This document shows positions 1-8,214 of a stretch of DNA of 27,988 nt, piece by piece; the stretch's first letter is position 1; each line of letters starts with the position of its first letter. The translations under genes were made by a program, and so were the position numbers. Origin of the DNA: an uncultured Rikenella sp. GTDB lineage: Bacteria; Bacteroidota; Bacteroidia; Bacteroidales; Rikenellaceae. The notes under the pieces are model-generated. The model saw nothing but the letters and a program-made list of their open reading frames with translations. It did not search any database and was not told the origin of the DNA. Where the stretch lies: positions 1 to 27,988 of the forward strand of contig NZ_CAJTUJ010000020.1 in NCBI RefSeq assembly GCF_910579375.1. Reading direction: 5' to 3'.

Positions 1-23
1 CGGGCCAAATTTTTCGCGCGCTG

Positions 24-270
24 GGGAAATCTTGTCAAAACGTGCCAGCACATTTTGACGATTTCCCTCCTAAGGCGGCGGCGCGCGATCTGGTCATTGC
101 CCCGGCTAGAACTGTTCTTTTTAACTTCGCTCCGCTCGTTTTCCTCATCGCCGCTCGGCAATTTGCAAACTGCGTTTGCATTGCACTCGCCGGCAGCGTC
201 GGTTGTGAATAGAAAGAACCAAAGAAACTTTAGACGAATGCTGACGCATCCTAAAACTGTCGACGGCCCT
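24..270 (+). repeat. Partial dispersed-repeat tail, left edge of window
   Basis: This is the distal part of the hairpin-rich tail seen more fully at 1752-2320 and 11340-11949. An imperfect stem-loop occupies 24-67 (arms GGGAAATC and GATTTCCC, plus an inner GTCAAAA/TTTTGAC). It is followed by the conserved TTGCCCCGGCTAGAACTG block and GTTCTTTTT at 114-122. The partner arm (AGAAAGAACC) appears only at 211-220, because about 88 bases lie inside what is a compact hairpin in the copy at 11397-11420. The conserved ACTTTAGACGAATGCTGACG block follows at about 226-245. No variable cassette is visible, so either it lies left of the window or this copy is tail-only. I see no gene in 1-323. Confidence 0.7.
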
Positions 271-323
271 AATCTCTGTTCGCGCACCAGCCGCAACTGA
301 TCCAAAGCCGGCCACCAAGCATT

Positions 324-1460
324 TCACCGGCTGAACTTCCGGAAGGTGGTTACAGCCGCAACGCACATCACCCCGGCGAATATCCCCAACATCACCCAAT
401 GATTCTTCAGAGCCGCCGCCGGACTCCCTTTCACCAGAACCATCTTAATCGCCGAAATAATATGCGCCACCGGATTCAACTGATCCGCCCGCTGCGCCCA
501 CTCCGGCATACTTTCCACCGGCGTGAACAAACCGCTCATCAGGATAAGCACCGTCATCAGGAAAAAACTCAGAAAAATCGACTGCACCTGCGTTTGCGAC
601 ACGTTCGACACCACAAACCCCAAGAAGAGCAACCCGACCAAATAGAGCGCGATAATACCATACAAAACCCCGAAATTCCCCGCCACCGAGATGCCGTAAA
701 CCAACCGAGCCAGCACCAATCCGATGGTAAACTGCACCAACCCGATAATAAAAAACGGCACCGTTTTGGCCAGCGCATACTGCGTCCGGCTCATCGGCGT
801 GACATTGAGTTGTTCAATCGTGCCGCGCTCCTTCTCCTTCACTGCATTGAGCGCCATCATCGACATGCCGACGACCGTCACCAACAAAGCCAGAATCCCC
901 GGCACGATCACCGTTTTATAATCGAACTTCGAATTATACCACTCCTGCACCGAGACTCCGATTTGCGCAGCTCCCGCCTCACCTCGCCCTTCGGAGCGTT
1001 CCGGAATCAACCGTTCCGCTGCCAGCCGACGTTCGAAATCGCTGACGATCGTATTGACATATCCCGCCGCCACCCCTGCGCTCAACCCATTGATCGCCGA
1101 GATATGCACCGCCAATTCCGCACCGCGTCCCAACACGATATTCCGTTCGAAATCGGTCGGAATCTCGACGATCATATCCACCTCGCCGCGTTCGATCATC
1201 CGCACCGCTTCGGCCCATGCCGCCGCCGATGCCGACAGGGTGAAATAACCGCCGGCCTGCAAGTCGGCCAGCATCAACCGGCTGAACTGCGTATTGTCGC
1301 GATCGATCGCGGCCATTCGGAAGTCCCGGATCTCGTTGTCTGCCGCCAACGGCAAAACCAACAGCTGTACCACGGGCAACAACAGAACTGACCGACAGAT
1401 AAATTTATCGCGGAATATCTGCAAAAACTCTTTTTTCAGCAGGATCAGAAACTTATACAT
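324..1460 (-). CDS. ABC-2 type transporter permease
   Basis: A 378-residue membrane subunit of an ABC exporter of the YhhJ/YbhR (ABC2_membrane) type. One membrane segment lies near residues 22-40, followed by a soluble extracytoplasmic domain to about 180 and then about five more segments between 184 and 372. The loop KEKERGTIEQLNVTP (208-222) is typical of these permeases and contacts the ATPase. The start at 1460 is chosen because MYKFLILLKKEF opens the family N-terminus; an in-frame extension to 1721 would run into a repeat cassette. A -7 element TATTTTTG lies upstream at 1500-1507 on the minus strand. No ATPase or HlyD-like partner is in the window; partners are expected elsewhere. The substrate is unknown. 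Confidence 0.88.
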   Translation of the reverse strand: MYKFLILLKKEFLQIFRDKFICRSVLLLPVVQLLVLPLAADNEIRDFRMAAIDRDNTQFSRLMLADLQAGGYFTLSASAAAWAEAVRMIERGEVDMIVEIPTDFERNIVLGRGAELAVHISAINGLSAGVAAGYVNTIVSDFERRLAAERLIPERSEGRGEAGAAQIGVSVQEWYNSKFDYKTVIVPGILALLVTVVGMSMMALNAVKEKERGTIEQLNVTPMSRTQYALAKTVPFFIIGLVQFTIGLVLARLVYGISVAGNFGVLYGIIALYLVGLLFLGFVVSNVSQTQVQSIFLSFFLMTVLILMSGLFTPVESMPEWAQRADQLNPVAHIISAIKMVLVKGSPAAALKNHWVMLGIFAGVMCVAAVTTFRKFSR

Positions 1461-1499
1461 CGGTCTGTCCGGATTTGAATTCGCCCATCGGCTTCCGTA

Positions 1500-1507
1500 C
1501 AAAAATA
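1500..1507 (-). promoter_or_regulatory. Bacteroidota -7 element for the ABC-2 permease
   Basis: On the minus strand this reads TATTTTTG, matching TAnnTTTG, about 40 bases before the chosen start codon at 1460. It lies between the start codon and the repeat cassette that begins at 1556, so the cassette borders but does not interrupt the promoter. Confidence 0.55.
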
Positions 1508-1555
1508 GCATACTTTTCTGAAACGCGCGCTCCTGCCGGGTTCCGAAAGGTCGAC

Positions 1556-1754
1556 CGCCCCGGGCCTCCGCGACGCAGGCACGAACAATAGGATGGGTAA
1601 TTTGGTGGGGGTCGGAAACATCGGTTTCAGTTCTGCATCGTCCACCGACGATTTTTGTTCCCAACATTTGATTTTTCATGTAACGCATCTGAATCCTCGC
1701 AGCGAAGACGGCCGTGGCCACGGTCTTCAGTTGCGTTGCCTCTCGGAATAAACG
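1556..1754 (+). repeat. Variable C-terminal cassette A (Fib_succ_major/C-type-lectin-like)
   Basis: A sharply bounded cassette opening with CGCCCCGGGCCTCCGC and closing with CAGTTGCGTTGCCTCTCGG and TAAACG (stop codon 1749-1751). It translates without interruption from PGLRDAG to GHGLQLRCLSE. There is no plausible start codon or ribosome site of its own. It lies head-to-head with the ABC-2 permease, just beyond that gene's promoter. The pattern VG..GFSSAS...L.F....LNP...GHG.QLRC resembles the C-terminus of the Fibrobacter succinogenes major paralogous domain (TIGR02145), which often serves as a ligand-binding module in Bacteroidota. The interior differs from all four other copies in the window. 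Whether it is expressed is unknown. Confidence 0.75.
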
Positions 1755-2320
1755 AGGTGCCGCTCGACACTCGAAAGGTGGCCGCCTCTACCCTATTTTG
1801 TATGACTTTGACGGCCGAAGCCTGCGGGGCCTAAAACGAGTATCGCAAGTTGCGGGACTCCGCGGTCAGAGGCTTCGGTCCGCGCGACTCTTTGAGTCGC
1901 AAAAAGCACGGCAACAGTTCAACCCAACCCCCAGCCCCATACTCCGCCCAGCGCGGCTCGAAAACCGCAGCCGGTTTTCGAGTCCGAAGAACAGCACGAC
2001 CCAAAGCAAAGCCCAGTTCTCCGTCCAGTGTCCGCCTCACTGCGGCTCCGCTGGCGCTCCGCCGCGTTTTCGCGCGCATGGGCGATTCATTCTGTTTCGG
2101 CTCACCGCCGAAACAGTTGAATCGCCTCTTTAGGCAGGGCGCGCGGTTTAAGCACTGCCCCGGCTGGTACTGTTCTTTTTCTGAAGAGCCGAGCGGCGTT
2201 ACTTGAGCAGAGACCGCTTGCGGGCTATGCCGAGTTAGCGCGAGGAAGCCTTCGGGCAAAAAGAACAAAAAACTTTAGACGGATGCTGACGCATCCTAAA
2301 GCTGCCGGCGACCCTAACCA
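1752..2320 (+). repeat. Hairpin-mosaic tail of repeat A
   Basis: This non-coding extension of cassette A consists of successive short inverted repeats shared with the copy at 11340-11949. Examples are the 7/3/7 hairpin GCGACTC-TTT-GAGTCGC at 1884-1900, a long stem GGCGATTCA/TGAATCGCC at 2081-2126, split arms TGTTCTTTTTC and CAAAAAGAAC at about 2172 and 2257 with roughly 70 bases between them, and GGATGC-TGAC-GCATCC at 2281-2296. Open frames here are on both strands, overlap each other and match no family I know, so I call no gene. The tail ends near 2320, before the promoter of the next gene. Confidence 0.7.
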
Positions 2321-2388
2321 ATGCGGCAGCCTCGCCCTCCCTTTCCCCATGCCGAACGGCACGTTTCCCCCAAACCCCGAAAAAAAAG

Positions 2389-2396
2389 TATCTTTG
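2389..2396 (+). promoter_or_regulatory. Bacteroidota -7 element for the LtaS-like gene
   Basis: TATCTTTG matches the TAnnTTTG consensus exactly. It predicts a transcript start near 2402 and a leader of about 270 bases before the start codon at 2670, which is unusually long for this window. Confidence 0.65.
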
Positions 2397-2498
2397 TCAA
2401 ACCAAACGACAAACACAGACTGAAGTCGTAACGCCCCACAGCGTTACCCCCAACACCAGACACCACATACCATCGAAAAAATAGCAGCCTCAGGTTCC

Positions 2499-2645
2499 GC
2501 ACTTGAAAACTAAGAGACTTCAACGGCCGCGGGAACAGAGAGCCACTCGCCTGTATTGTATCCATACACACAATACGGCATGAGGGCTTCTGTCCGCGGC
2601 CGGGTTTCTCTTAGTCCCTCAAGTGCAGGCAGTCGTCCCTCATGC
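2499..2645 (+). promoter_or_regulatory. Structured mRNA leader, possible attenuator
   Basis: A long imperfect inverted repeat pairs 2499-2539 with 2589-2626: GCACTTGA, ACTAAGAGA, CGGCCGCGG and ACAGA each recur as reverse complements in matching order. A small hairpin GTATTGT/ACAATAC (2553-2576) sits in its loop. A second stem, GCATGAGGG (2578-2586) with CCCTCATGC (2637-2645), encloses the right arm and is followed directly by TTTTCTT. The two pairings look partly mutually exclusive, as in an attenuator. No known riboswitch family is recognised, and regulation is inferred only from symmetry. Confidence 0.5.
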
Positions 2646-2669
2646 TTTTCTTCCAAAAAAGCACGACCC

Positions 2670-4658
2670 ATGATAAACGAACGACTCCGCCCCTGGCTGC
2701 ACAACACCCTCACCGTACTCCTCTGGCGGCTGGGGATCGTCTACCTCCTGCTTTTCATGCTGCGGGCGATCTTCTACCTCTTCAACACCGACACCCTCGG
2801 CCCGCTTACCTGGGGCGAAATCCCCGCCCTGCTGCGAGGCGGACTGCTCTTCGACACCGCCTGCCTCTGCTACGTCTACTGCCTTTTCGTCTTCCTGTCC
2901 CTGCTGCCCATACCGGGACGGAGCGGGAAAGGCTACCAGCGGATGCTCTTCGGGCTGTGGATCGGCGTCGGATCGATCGTCGTCCTGCTCAACCTGGCCG
3001 ACACCGTCTACTTCCACTACGCCAAGAAACGGTTCACCGTCGACGAGTTCCACTTCACCGGCAACGACAACACCGGCCATATCCTCTGGAAAGCCCTCGG
3101 CGAAAACTGGTACCTGCTCCTGATCGGCATCGCGCTGGTATGGGGGATGATCCGGCTCTACCGCCTCGTGCGGCCCGCACCGAGGCGGCTGAGACCCATG
3201 TGGCTCTTCGTCGTCGTCAACACCGTGCTGGCGCTCGGCTCAGTGGTGCTGCTCGTCGGCGGCATGCGCGGCGGGCTGGGACACGGCATCCGACCCATCG
3301 CCATGAGCCACGCCGCCCAGTTCGCCCGCTCTCCGGCCAAAGCCTCGGCCGTGCTCACCAACCCGTTCTGCATCCTCCGCACCATCACCAACCGGAAGCT
3401 CTCCTACGTCAAATACTTCGCCGACCCGGCCGAACTGGCCGCCCGCTTCTCGCCCTACCACTATCCGGCGGCCGACAGCCTGCGCCACGACCGGTTCGGC
3501 AGCCAGCGCGGAAAAAACATCGTCATCTTCATCCTCGAGAGCTTCAGTTACGAGCACTCCGCCTACCTGAACCCGCACCTGTACCGCGAAGGCGAGAGCT
3601 ACACCCCGTTCCTCGACTCGCTGATGCAGGAGGGTTACCTCTTCCGCCGCGCCCACGCCAACGGACGCAAATCGATCGACGCTCTGCCGTCGATCCTGAG
3701 CTCCATTCCCTCGTTCAAAACCCCGTTCGTCATCACCCCTTACTCGTTGGGCGAGACCCACGGACTGGCCCGTCACTTGGGCGATGAGGGCTACTCGACC
3801 TGGTTTTTCAACGGTTCGGAGTACAAATCGATGGGATTCGTGGCCTATGCCATGCTGTCGGGAGTGCGCAACACCCGCACCCGCGAGAACTACGAAGCCA
3901 CGGTCGGGACGGAAGACGACGACGGCTATTGGGGAATCTGGGACGGCCCGTTCCTGCGCTACATGGCGCGCGAGTTGGACAGCGTGCCGAAACCTTTCTT
4001 TGCCACGGTCTTCACCCTCTCGTCCCACCATCCGTTCGTCGTTCCGGCGGGATACGAGAAAGTGCTGCCGAAGGGACACACCAAGGCTCAGCAGCCGGTG
4101 GCCTATACCGACCGCTCGCTGCGCGGCTTCTTCAAATATGCCCGCCGGCAGCCGTGGTTCGACAACACGATCTTCGTCTTCACGGCCGACCACATATCGA
4201 GCGAGGTTTACGACCCGCTCACGAAGACGCCGACCGGCGACTCGCACATCATCTTCTTCCTCTACACACCGGACGGCTCGCTGCGGGGCGACGACCGCCA
4301 CATCGCGCAGCAGATCGACCTGATGCCGACGCTGCTGGGGCTGACGGGGTACGACAAACCGTTCTTCGCCTACGGACAGGACATGTTCGAGATTCGGGCC
4401 GATTCGGCCCGGACGGCCCGCGATGCGTTTGCGATCAACCACGTCGACGGAACCTTTCAATGGATCACGGACTCGGCGGCGATGTTTTTCGATGAGCACG
4501 AGGTGATTCACCTGTTCGACCTGCTGAACGATCCGTCGGAGGAGCGCGACCTGATCCGGGAGGGCGTCCGTCCGGATTCGGCTCAGCTGGATCGGCTGAA
4601 GGGTTTCCTACAGACCTACTACGAGCATCTGGAACGGAGCGACTTCGTCGTTCGCTGA
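2670..4658 (+). CDS. LTA synthase family protein (sulfatase-fold phosphoglycerol transferase-like)
   Basis: A 662-residue membrane-anchored enzyme with about five N-terminal membrane segments in residues 10-210 and a C-terminal sulfatase/alkaline-phosphatase-fold domain facing the periplasm. Expected metal and catalytic positions are visible: E290 in FILESFSYEH, S335 in NGRKSIDALPS (where Gram-positive LtaS has its nucleophilic Thr), D507-H508 in FTADHISSE and H526 in GDSHIIFF. Gram-negative relatives transfer phosphoglycerol or phosphoethanolamine groups to envelope glycans or lipids; the acceptor here is unknown. The start at 2670 (MINERLRPWLHN) is preferred over 2556 because the 38 extra residues are low-complexity and fall in the structured leader. 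It is probably monocistronic. Confidence 0.9.
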   Translation: MINERLRPWLHNTLTVLLWRLGIVYLLLFMLRAIFYLFNTDTLGPLTWGEIPALLRGGLLFDTACLCYVYCLFVFLSLLPIPGRSGKGYQRMLFGLWIGVGSIVVLLNLADTVYFHYAKKRFTVDEFHFTGNDNTGHILWKALGENWYLLLIGIALVWGMIRLYRLVRPAPRRLRPMWLFVVVNTVLALGSVVLLVGGMRGGLGHGIRPIAMSHAAQFARSPAKASAVLTNPFCILRTITNRKLSYVKYFADPAELAARFSPYHYPAADSLRHDRFGSQRGKNIVIFILESFSYEHSAYLNPHLYREGESYTPFLDSLMQEGYLFRRAHANGRKSIDALPSILSSIPSFKTPFVITPYSLGETHGLARHLGDEGYSTWFFNGSEYKSMGFVAYAMLSGVRNTRTRENYEATVGTEDDDGYWGIWDGPFLRYMARELDSVPKPFFATVFTLSSHHPFVVPAGYEKVLPKGHTKAQQPVAYTDRSLRGFFKYARRQPWFDNTIFVFTADHISSEVYDPLTKTPTGDSHIIFFLYTPDGSLRGDDRHIAQQIDLMPTLLGLTGYDKPFFAYGQDMFEIRADSARTARDAFAINHVDGTFQWITDSAAMFFDEHEVIHLFDLLNDPSEERDLIREGVRPDSAQLDRLKGFLQTYYEHLERSDFVVR

Positions 4659-4683
4659 CAGCCAGAGAGCCCGGAGTGCTACC

Positions 4684-4876
4684 CGCCCCGGGCTTCCGCT
4701 TGTTTGATCTGCTTCCAGGTGGTTTGTGGGCCATAGGCAATATGGGATGCGTTTGGGCTTCTTCGACCACGGGAGGCAATAGTAATTACTTAAGTTACAG
4801 CATGAACCATGCTAATGGTCGAGACGCGAACTGCCGCGCCTACGGTTTTCAGTTGCGTTGCCTCTCGGAATAAACG
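4684..4876 (+). repeat. Variable C-terminal cassette B
   Basis: It begins 25 bases after the stop codon of the LtaS-like gene with CGCCCCGGGCTTCCGC and ends with CAGTTGCGTTGCCTCTCGG and TAAACG (stop codon 4871-4873). It is open throughout, from APGFRLFDLLPGG to RAYGFQLRCLSE. A GTG codon at 4676 happens to be in frame, giving a 65-residue peptide, but there is no signal peptide or family N-terminus. The middle (WASSTTGGNSNYLSYSMNHA) differs from the other copies, while both ends are nearly identical to them. It reads as a 3' gene fragment with variable core, not an independent gene. Confidence 0.75.
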
Positions 4877-5070
4877 GGGGCGAGCCCACGGTGGGCAAGG
4901 GACTGGAACAACCCTGAGTAATTGACCACCCAACCCTGCATTTAAGTTGCATCCCTGCGGTTCGAAGAACCGCCCGGGCCGGAGCCACCCCAGGCGTAGG
5001 CCTGCAACGTCGCGGGGCTCGTTTCCGGCCACGCTGGCTCCGACCCGCACCCGATTCAACCAAAATCTTC
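4877..5070 (+). repeat. Short hairpin tail of repeat B
   Basis: After the cassette comes CACGGTGGGCAAGG, shared with copies C and D. Then comes a module at 4951-5047 that also occurs in copy D in the same orientation relative to the cassette and in copy F inverted. The module is bounded by GGAGCCACC and GCTGGCTCCGACC and carries the 7/3/7 hairpin GCGGTTC-GAA-GAACCGC at 4957-4973. The remaining sequence to 5200 is GC-rich, has no gene I can support, and leads into the promoter of the transporter gene. Confidence 0.65.
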
Positions 5071-5209
5071 GCCCCGAGCTTGGTTCGCGCGCCTGTCCTA
5101 CAGGAGGGTACTGCCATCAGGCCGGGCAGGCCCCGCGTGCCCGCGGCGGGCAATGGACAGCCATAATCAAAACCTACTCCTCCAACCCGGGCCATCCCGC
5201 TAAAATCCC

Positions 5210-5217
5210 TATCTTTG
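5210..5217 (+). promoter_or_regulatory. Bacteroidota -7 element for the transporter operon
   Basis: TATCTTTG is an exact TAnnTTTG match, 20 bases before the start codon at 5238. It predicts a very short 5' leader and supports that start over in-frame upstream candidates in the repeat. Confidence 0.65.
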
Positions 5218-5237
5218 TCGCAAAATACCCATTCCGC

Positions 5238-6836
5238 ATGGCCCATTCGTTACTCAGCTCTCCTATTTTCGTCCTCTTCGTCATCATCGCCCTCGGCTTC
5301 ATCGTCGGGCGCATCGACATCAAAGGGATCACCCTGGACGTCTCGGCCGTTATCTTCGTCGCCCTGCTCTTCGGCCACTTCGGCGTCGTCGTGCCTGCCG
5401 AACTCGGAAACTTCGGGATGACCCTCTTCATCTTCGCCATCGGGATACAGGCCGGCCCCGGATTCTTCAGCACCTTCAAGAGCAAAGGAAAGAGCCTCGC
5501 CGGACTCGCCGCACTGCTTATTCTGACCGCCACCCTCACCACCCTCGCCGTGACATACATCTGCGGGCTGAACGCCGCCGACACCGCAGGGCTGCTGGCC
5601 GGCGCGCTGACCAGCACCCCGGGGCTCGCCACCGCCCGGGAGATGGCCGGCGACAACGCCGCCATCTCCTACGGGATCGCCTATCCGTTCGGCGTGATCG
5701 GCGTGATTCTCTTCGTCAAACTCCTGCCGCGGATCCTGAAAATCGACGTCCGACAAGAGGAACGCGCCCTCGAAGCCGACCGCCGCGAACTCAACCCCGA
5801 CATCGTGGCCCGGGCTTACCGCGTGACCAATCCGCTGATCGTCGGACGGCGGTTGCAGGACATCCAGCTGCGGCTGCACACCGGCGCCGTGATCTCGCGC
5901 ATCGTGCGCGGCGAAGAGTCCATCCTGCCCCACGCAGCGACCGTTCTTCAGGAAGGCGACCTGATCAAAGTGGTCGGGACACCGGTGTCGCACGACAAAA
6001 CCGCGGAATTCGTCGGCGAACGGATCGAAGGCGAACTCCCGTTCGGCAAGAACGTCGAATTGCAGACCGGACTGGTCACCGCCCGGTCGATCGTCAACCG
6101 CACCCTCGGGAGCCTCAATCTGCAACAGAACTTCGGCTGCATCGTGACCCGCATCCGGCGCGCCGGCATCGACCTCTCGCCCGAGCCGTCGCTCGCCTTG
6201 AAATTCGGCGACAAACTCACCCTCGTGGGACGGAAAGACAGCATGGAAGAGGTCTTGAGCTTCATCGGCAACGAAGGGAAACGCGTCTCGGACACCGACT
6301 TCCTGCCGATCGCCCTCGGGATTGCATTAGGAGTGATCGTCGGCAAGATCTCCCTCTCGTTTTCAACCAGCTTCACCTTCTCGTTCGGCCTGACCGGCGG
6401 CGTACTGCTCACCGCGCTCGTACTCAGCGCCATCGGGAAGACCGGGCCGGTGCTGTGGACGATGTCCGGCCCGGCCAACCAACTTTTGCGGCAATTGGGA
6501 CTGCTCCTGTTCCTCGCCAACGTCGGCACCTCGGCCGGCGTCGGACTCGTCGACACGTTCCGGACGAGCGGATGGTCGCTCTTCATCGGCGGCTTTTTCA
6601 TCACCCTGCTGCCCATGATCGTGACCGTGACCGTAGCCCGCTACTTCTTCCGAATCAATATCTTAGACCTGCTGGGGACACTGACCGGCGGGATGACCAG
6701 CACCCCGGGGCTGGCGGCGGCCGACTCCATGTCCGACAGCAGCGCGGTCAGCGTGGCTTACGCCACGGTCTATCCGGTGGCCATGGTGCTGCTCATCATC
6801 TGCATCCAGATCGTCTCGATGATCGTCGGCGGATAG
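5238..6836 (+). CDS. Aspartate:alanine exchanger (AAEx/AspT-YidE) family transporter
   Basis: A 532-residue inner-membrane carrier. It has the family's duplicated architecture: an N-terminal set of about five membrane helices with GALTSTPGLATAREMAG, two cytoplasmic RCK_C/TrkA-C domains in the middle (roughly 200-370), and a second helical repeat with GTLTGGMTSTPGLAAADSMS. The TSTPGLA signature in both halves is diagnostic of the AspT/YidE/YbjL duplication family. AspT itself exchanges aspartate for alanine; most relatives have unknown substrates, so the substrate is not assigned. The start at 5238 (MAHSLLSSPIFV) follows a -7 box closely. bioA follows after 23 bases on the same strand. Confidence 0.88.
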   Translation: MAHSLLSSPIFVLFVIIALGFIVGRIDIKGITLDVSAVIFVALLFGHFGVVVPAELGNFGMTLFIFAIGIQAGPGFFSTFKSKGKSLAGLAALLILTATLTTLAVTYICGLNAADTAGLLAGALTSTPGLATAREMAGDNAAISYGIAYPFGVIGVILFVKLLPRILKIDVRQEERALEADRRELNPDIVARAYRVTNPLIVGRRLQDIQLRLHTGAVISRIVRGEESILPHAATVLQEGDLIKVVGTPVSHDKTAEFVGERIEGELPFGKNVELQTGLVTARSIVNRTLGSLNLQQNFGCIVTRIRRAGIDLSPEPSLALKFGDKLTLVGRKDSMEEVLSFIGNEGKRVSDTDFLPIALGIALGVIVGKISLSFSTSFTFSFGLTGGVLLTALVLSAIGKTGPVLWTMSGPANQLLRQLGLLLFLANVGTSAGVGLVDTFRTSGWSLFIGGFFITLLPMIVTVTVARYFFRINILDLLGTLTGGMTSTPGLAAADSMSDSSAVSVAYATVYPVAMVLLIICIQIVSMIVGG

Positions 6837-6859
6837 TCCCTTTTTCAGAAATCCCCGCT

Positions 6860-8194
6860 ATGATGAACCCTCATCCGTCCGACACGCACGACCCGATCCG
6901 GTGGGATCGGGAACACCTGTGGCACCCCTACACCTCGGCCATCGCGCCGTTGCCCGTCTACGGCGTGCAGCGCTGCAGCGGCGTGCGGATCGAGCTGGAA
7001 GACGGGCGGCAGCTCATCGACGGCATGTCGTCGTGGTGGTGCGCCGTGCACGGCTACAACCACCCGCGGCTGAACGCCGCCGTCGAGCGGCAGCTGGCGG
7101 AGATGTCCCACGTGATGTTCGGCGGCCTGACCCACCGACCGGCGGTGGAACTGGGACAGAAGCTCTTGGCGATGGTTCCGGGCTCGAAGCTAAGCGACGG
7201 CGACCCGCAAAAACCGGAATTCGTCTTTTTCGCCGACTCCGGATCGGTGGCTGTCGAGGTGGCGATGAAGATGGCCCTGCAATGGCAACAGGCGCAGGGA
7301 TACCTTCAGAAACGAGAGTTCATCACCATCCGCGGAGGCTATCACGGCGACACGTGGCACGCGATGAGCGTCTGCGACCCGGAGGGCGGGATGCACGCCT
7401 TGTGGCAGGGGCGGCTGGCCGTACAGCACTTCGTTCCGCGGCCTCCTGTTGCCTTTCACGATGCGTGGGATCCGGAGGCGTTGCAACCGGTGCGCGAGGC
7501 ATTCGAACAGCTGGGCGACCGGCTCGCGGGTTTTATCCTGGAGCCGGTGGTGCAGGGGGCCGGCGGCATGTGGTTCTACCATCCGGAATACCTGCGCGGC
7601 GTGGCGCAATTGTGTCGGGAGTACGGCGTATTGCTGGTGGCGGACGAGATCGCCACCGGCTTCGGACGCACCGGACGCCTGTTCGCCTGCGAGTGGGCGG
7701 GAGTCGTGCCGGACATTCTCTGCGTCGGGAAGGCGCTCACCGGGGGATACATGACGATGGCGGCCGTCGTGGCGACGGCGCGGGTAGCGCGGGGAATCGA
7801 CGGGCCGTTCATGCACGGGCCGACCTTTATGGGGAACCCGCTGGCCTGTGCCGTGGCCAACGAATCGCTGGCGATGCTCGCGGAGATGAACCTGCCGGAG
7901 CGCATCGGACGGATCGAGGCGATATTGACAGAGGAGCTGGCGCCGCTGCGGGAGCTGATACCGGCCGGGGCGGTGCGGGACGTGCGGACACTGGGGGCGA
8001 TCGGCGTGGTCGAGATGGCCCGGCCGGTCGAGATGGCCCGCATCCAGGCCGCTTTCGTGGAAGAGGGAATCTGGATCCGGCCTTTCGGAAGGTTGATCTA
8101 TACGATGCCTCCTTATGTGATCGGCGAGGAGGATTTGCGTGCATTGTGCCGGGCACTGACACGGGTGGTGCGGGCCGAAGCCGAGTGCCGATAG
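6860..8194 (+). CDS. bioA: Adenosylmethionine-8-amino-7-oxononanoate aminotransferase
   Basis: A 444-residue class III PLP aminotransferase that converts KAPA to DAPA in biotin synthesis using SAM as amino donor. The N-terminal RWDREHLWHPYTS motif is the BioA hallmark, SSWWCAVHGYNHP matches the substrate-pocket region, DEIATGFGRTG carries the cofactor-binding Asp, and K291 in CVGKALTGGY is the PLP Schiff-base lysine. Length is normal for the family. Two adjacent ATG codons (6860, 6863) could serve as start. It lies between a transporter (23 bases upstream) and a response regulator (20 bases downstream), which suggests one transcript; other biotin genes are not nearby. Confidence 0.93.
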   Translation: MMNPHPSDTHDPIRWDREHLWHPYTSAIAPLPVYGVQRCSGVRIELEDGRQLIDGMSSWWCAVHGYNHPRLNAAVERQLAEMSHVMFGGLTHRPAVELGQKLLAMVPGSKLSDGDPQKPEFVFFADSGSVAVEVAMKMALQWQQAQGYLQKREFITIRGGYHGDTWHAMSVCDPEGGMHALWQGRLAVQHFVPRPPVAFHDAWDPEALQPVREAFEQLGDRLAGFILEPVVQGAGGMWFYHPEYLRGVAQLCREYGVLLVADEIATGFGRTGRLFACEWAGVVPDILCVGKALTGGYMTMAAVVATARVARGIDGPFMHGPTFMGNPLACAVANESLAMLAEMNLPERIGRIEAILTEELAPLRELIPAGAVRDVRTLGAIGVVEMARPVEMARIQAAFVEEGIWIRPFGRLIYTMPPYVIGEEDLRALCRALTRVVRAEAECR

Positions 8195-8214
8195 ACAGAG
8201 AAACGATTCGCGTG

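Noticed and set aside
1556..1754. Integron-type gene cassettes with attC sites
   Set aside because: The copies are scattered among unrelated operons in both orientations, have no integrase nearby and carry only a gene fragment.
1831..2268. Open frames on both strands in the repeat tail
   Set aside because: They overlap each other, are not preserved between repeat copies and reflect stop-poor GC-rich DNA.
3240..4511. 423-residue antisense frame within the LtaS-like gene
   Set aside because: A shadow of a GC-rich gene; Val/Arg/Glu-rich with no domain.
4676..4873. Cassettes as independent small genes starting at GTG or ATG
   Set aside because: Start codons differ in position and lie in non-conserved flanking sequence; none has a signal peptide, and the conserved part begins mid-domain.
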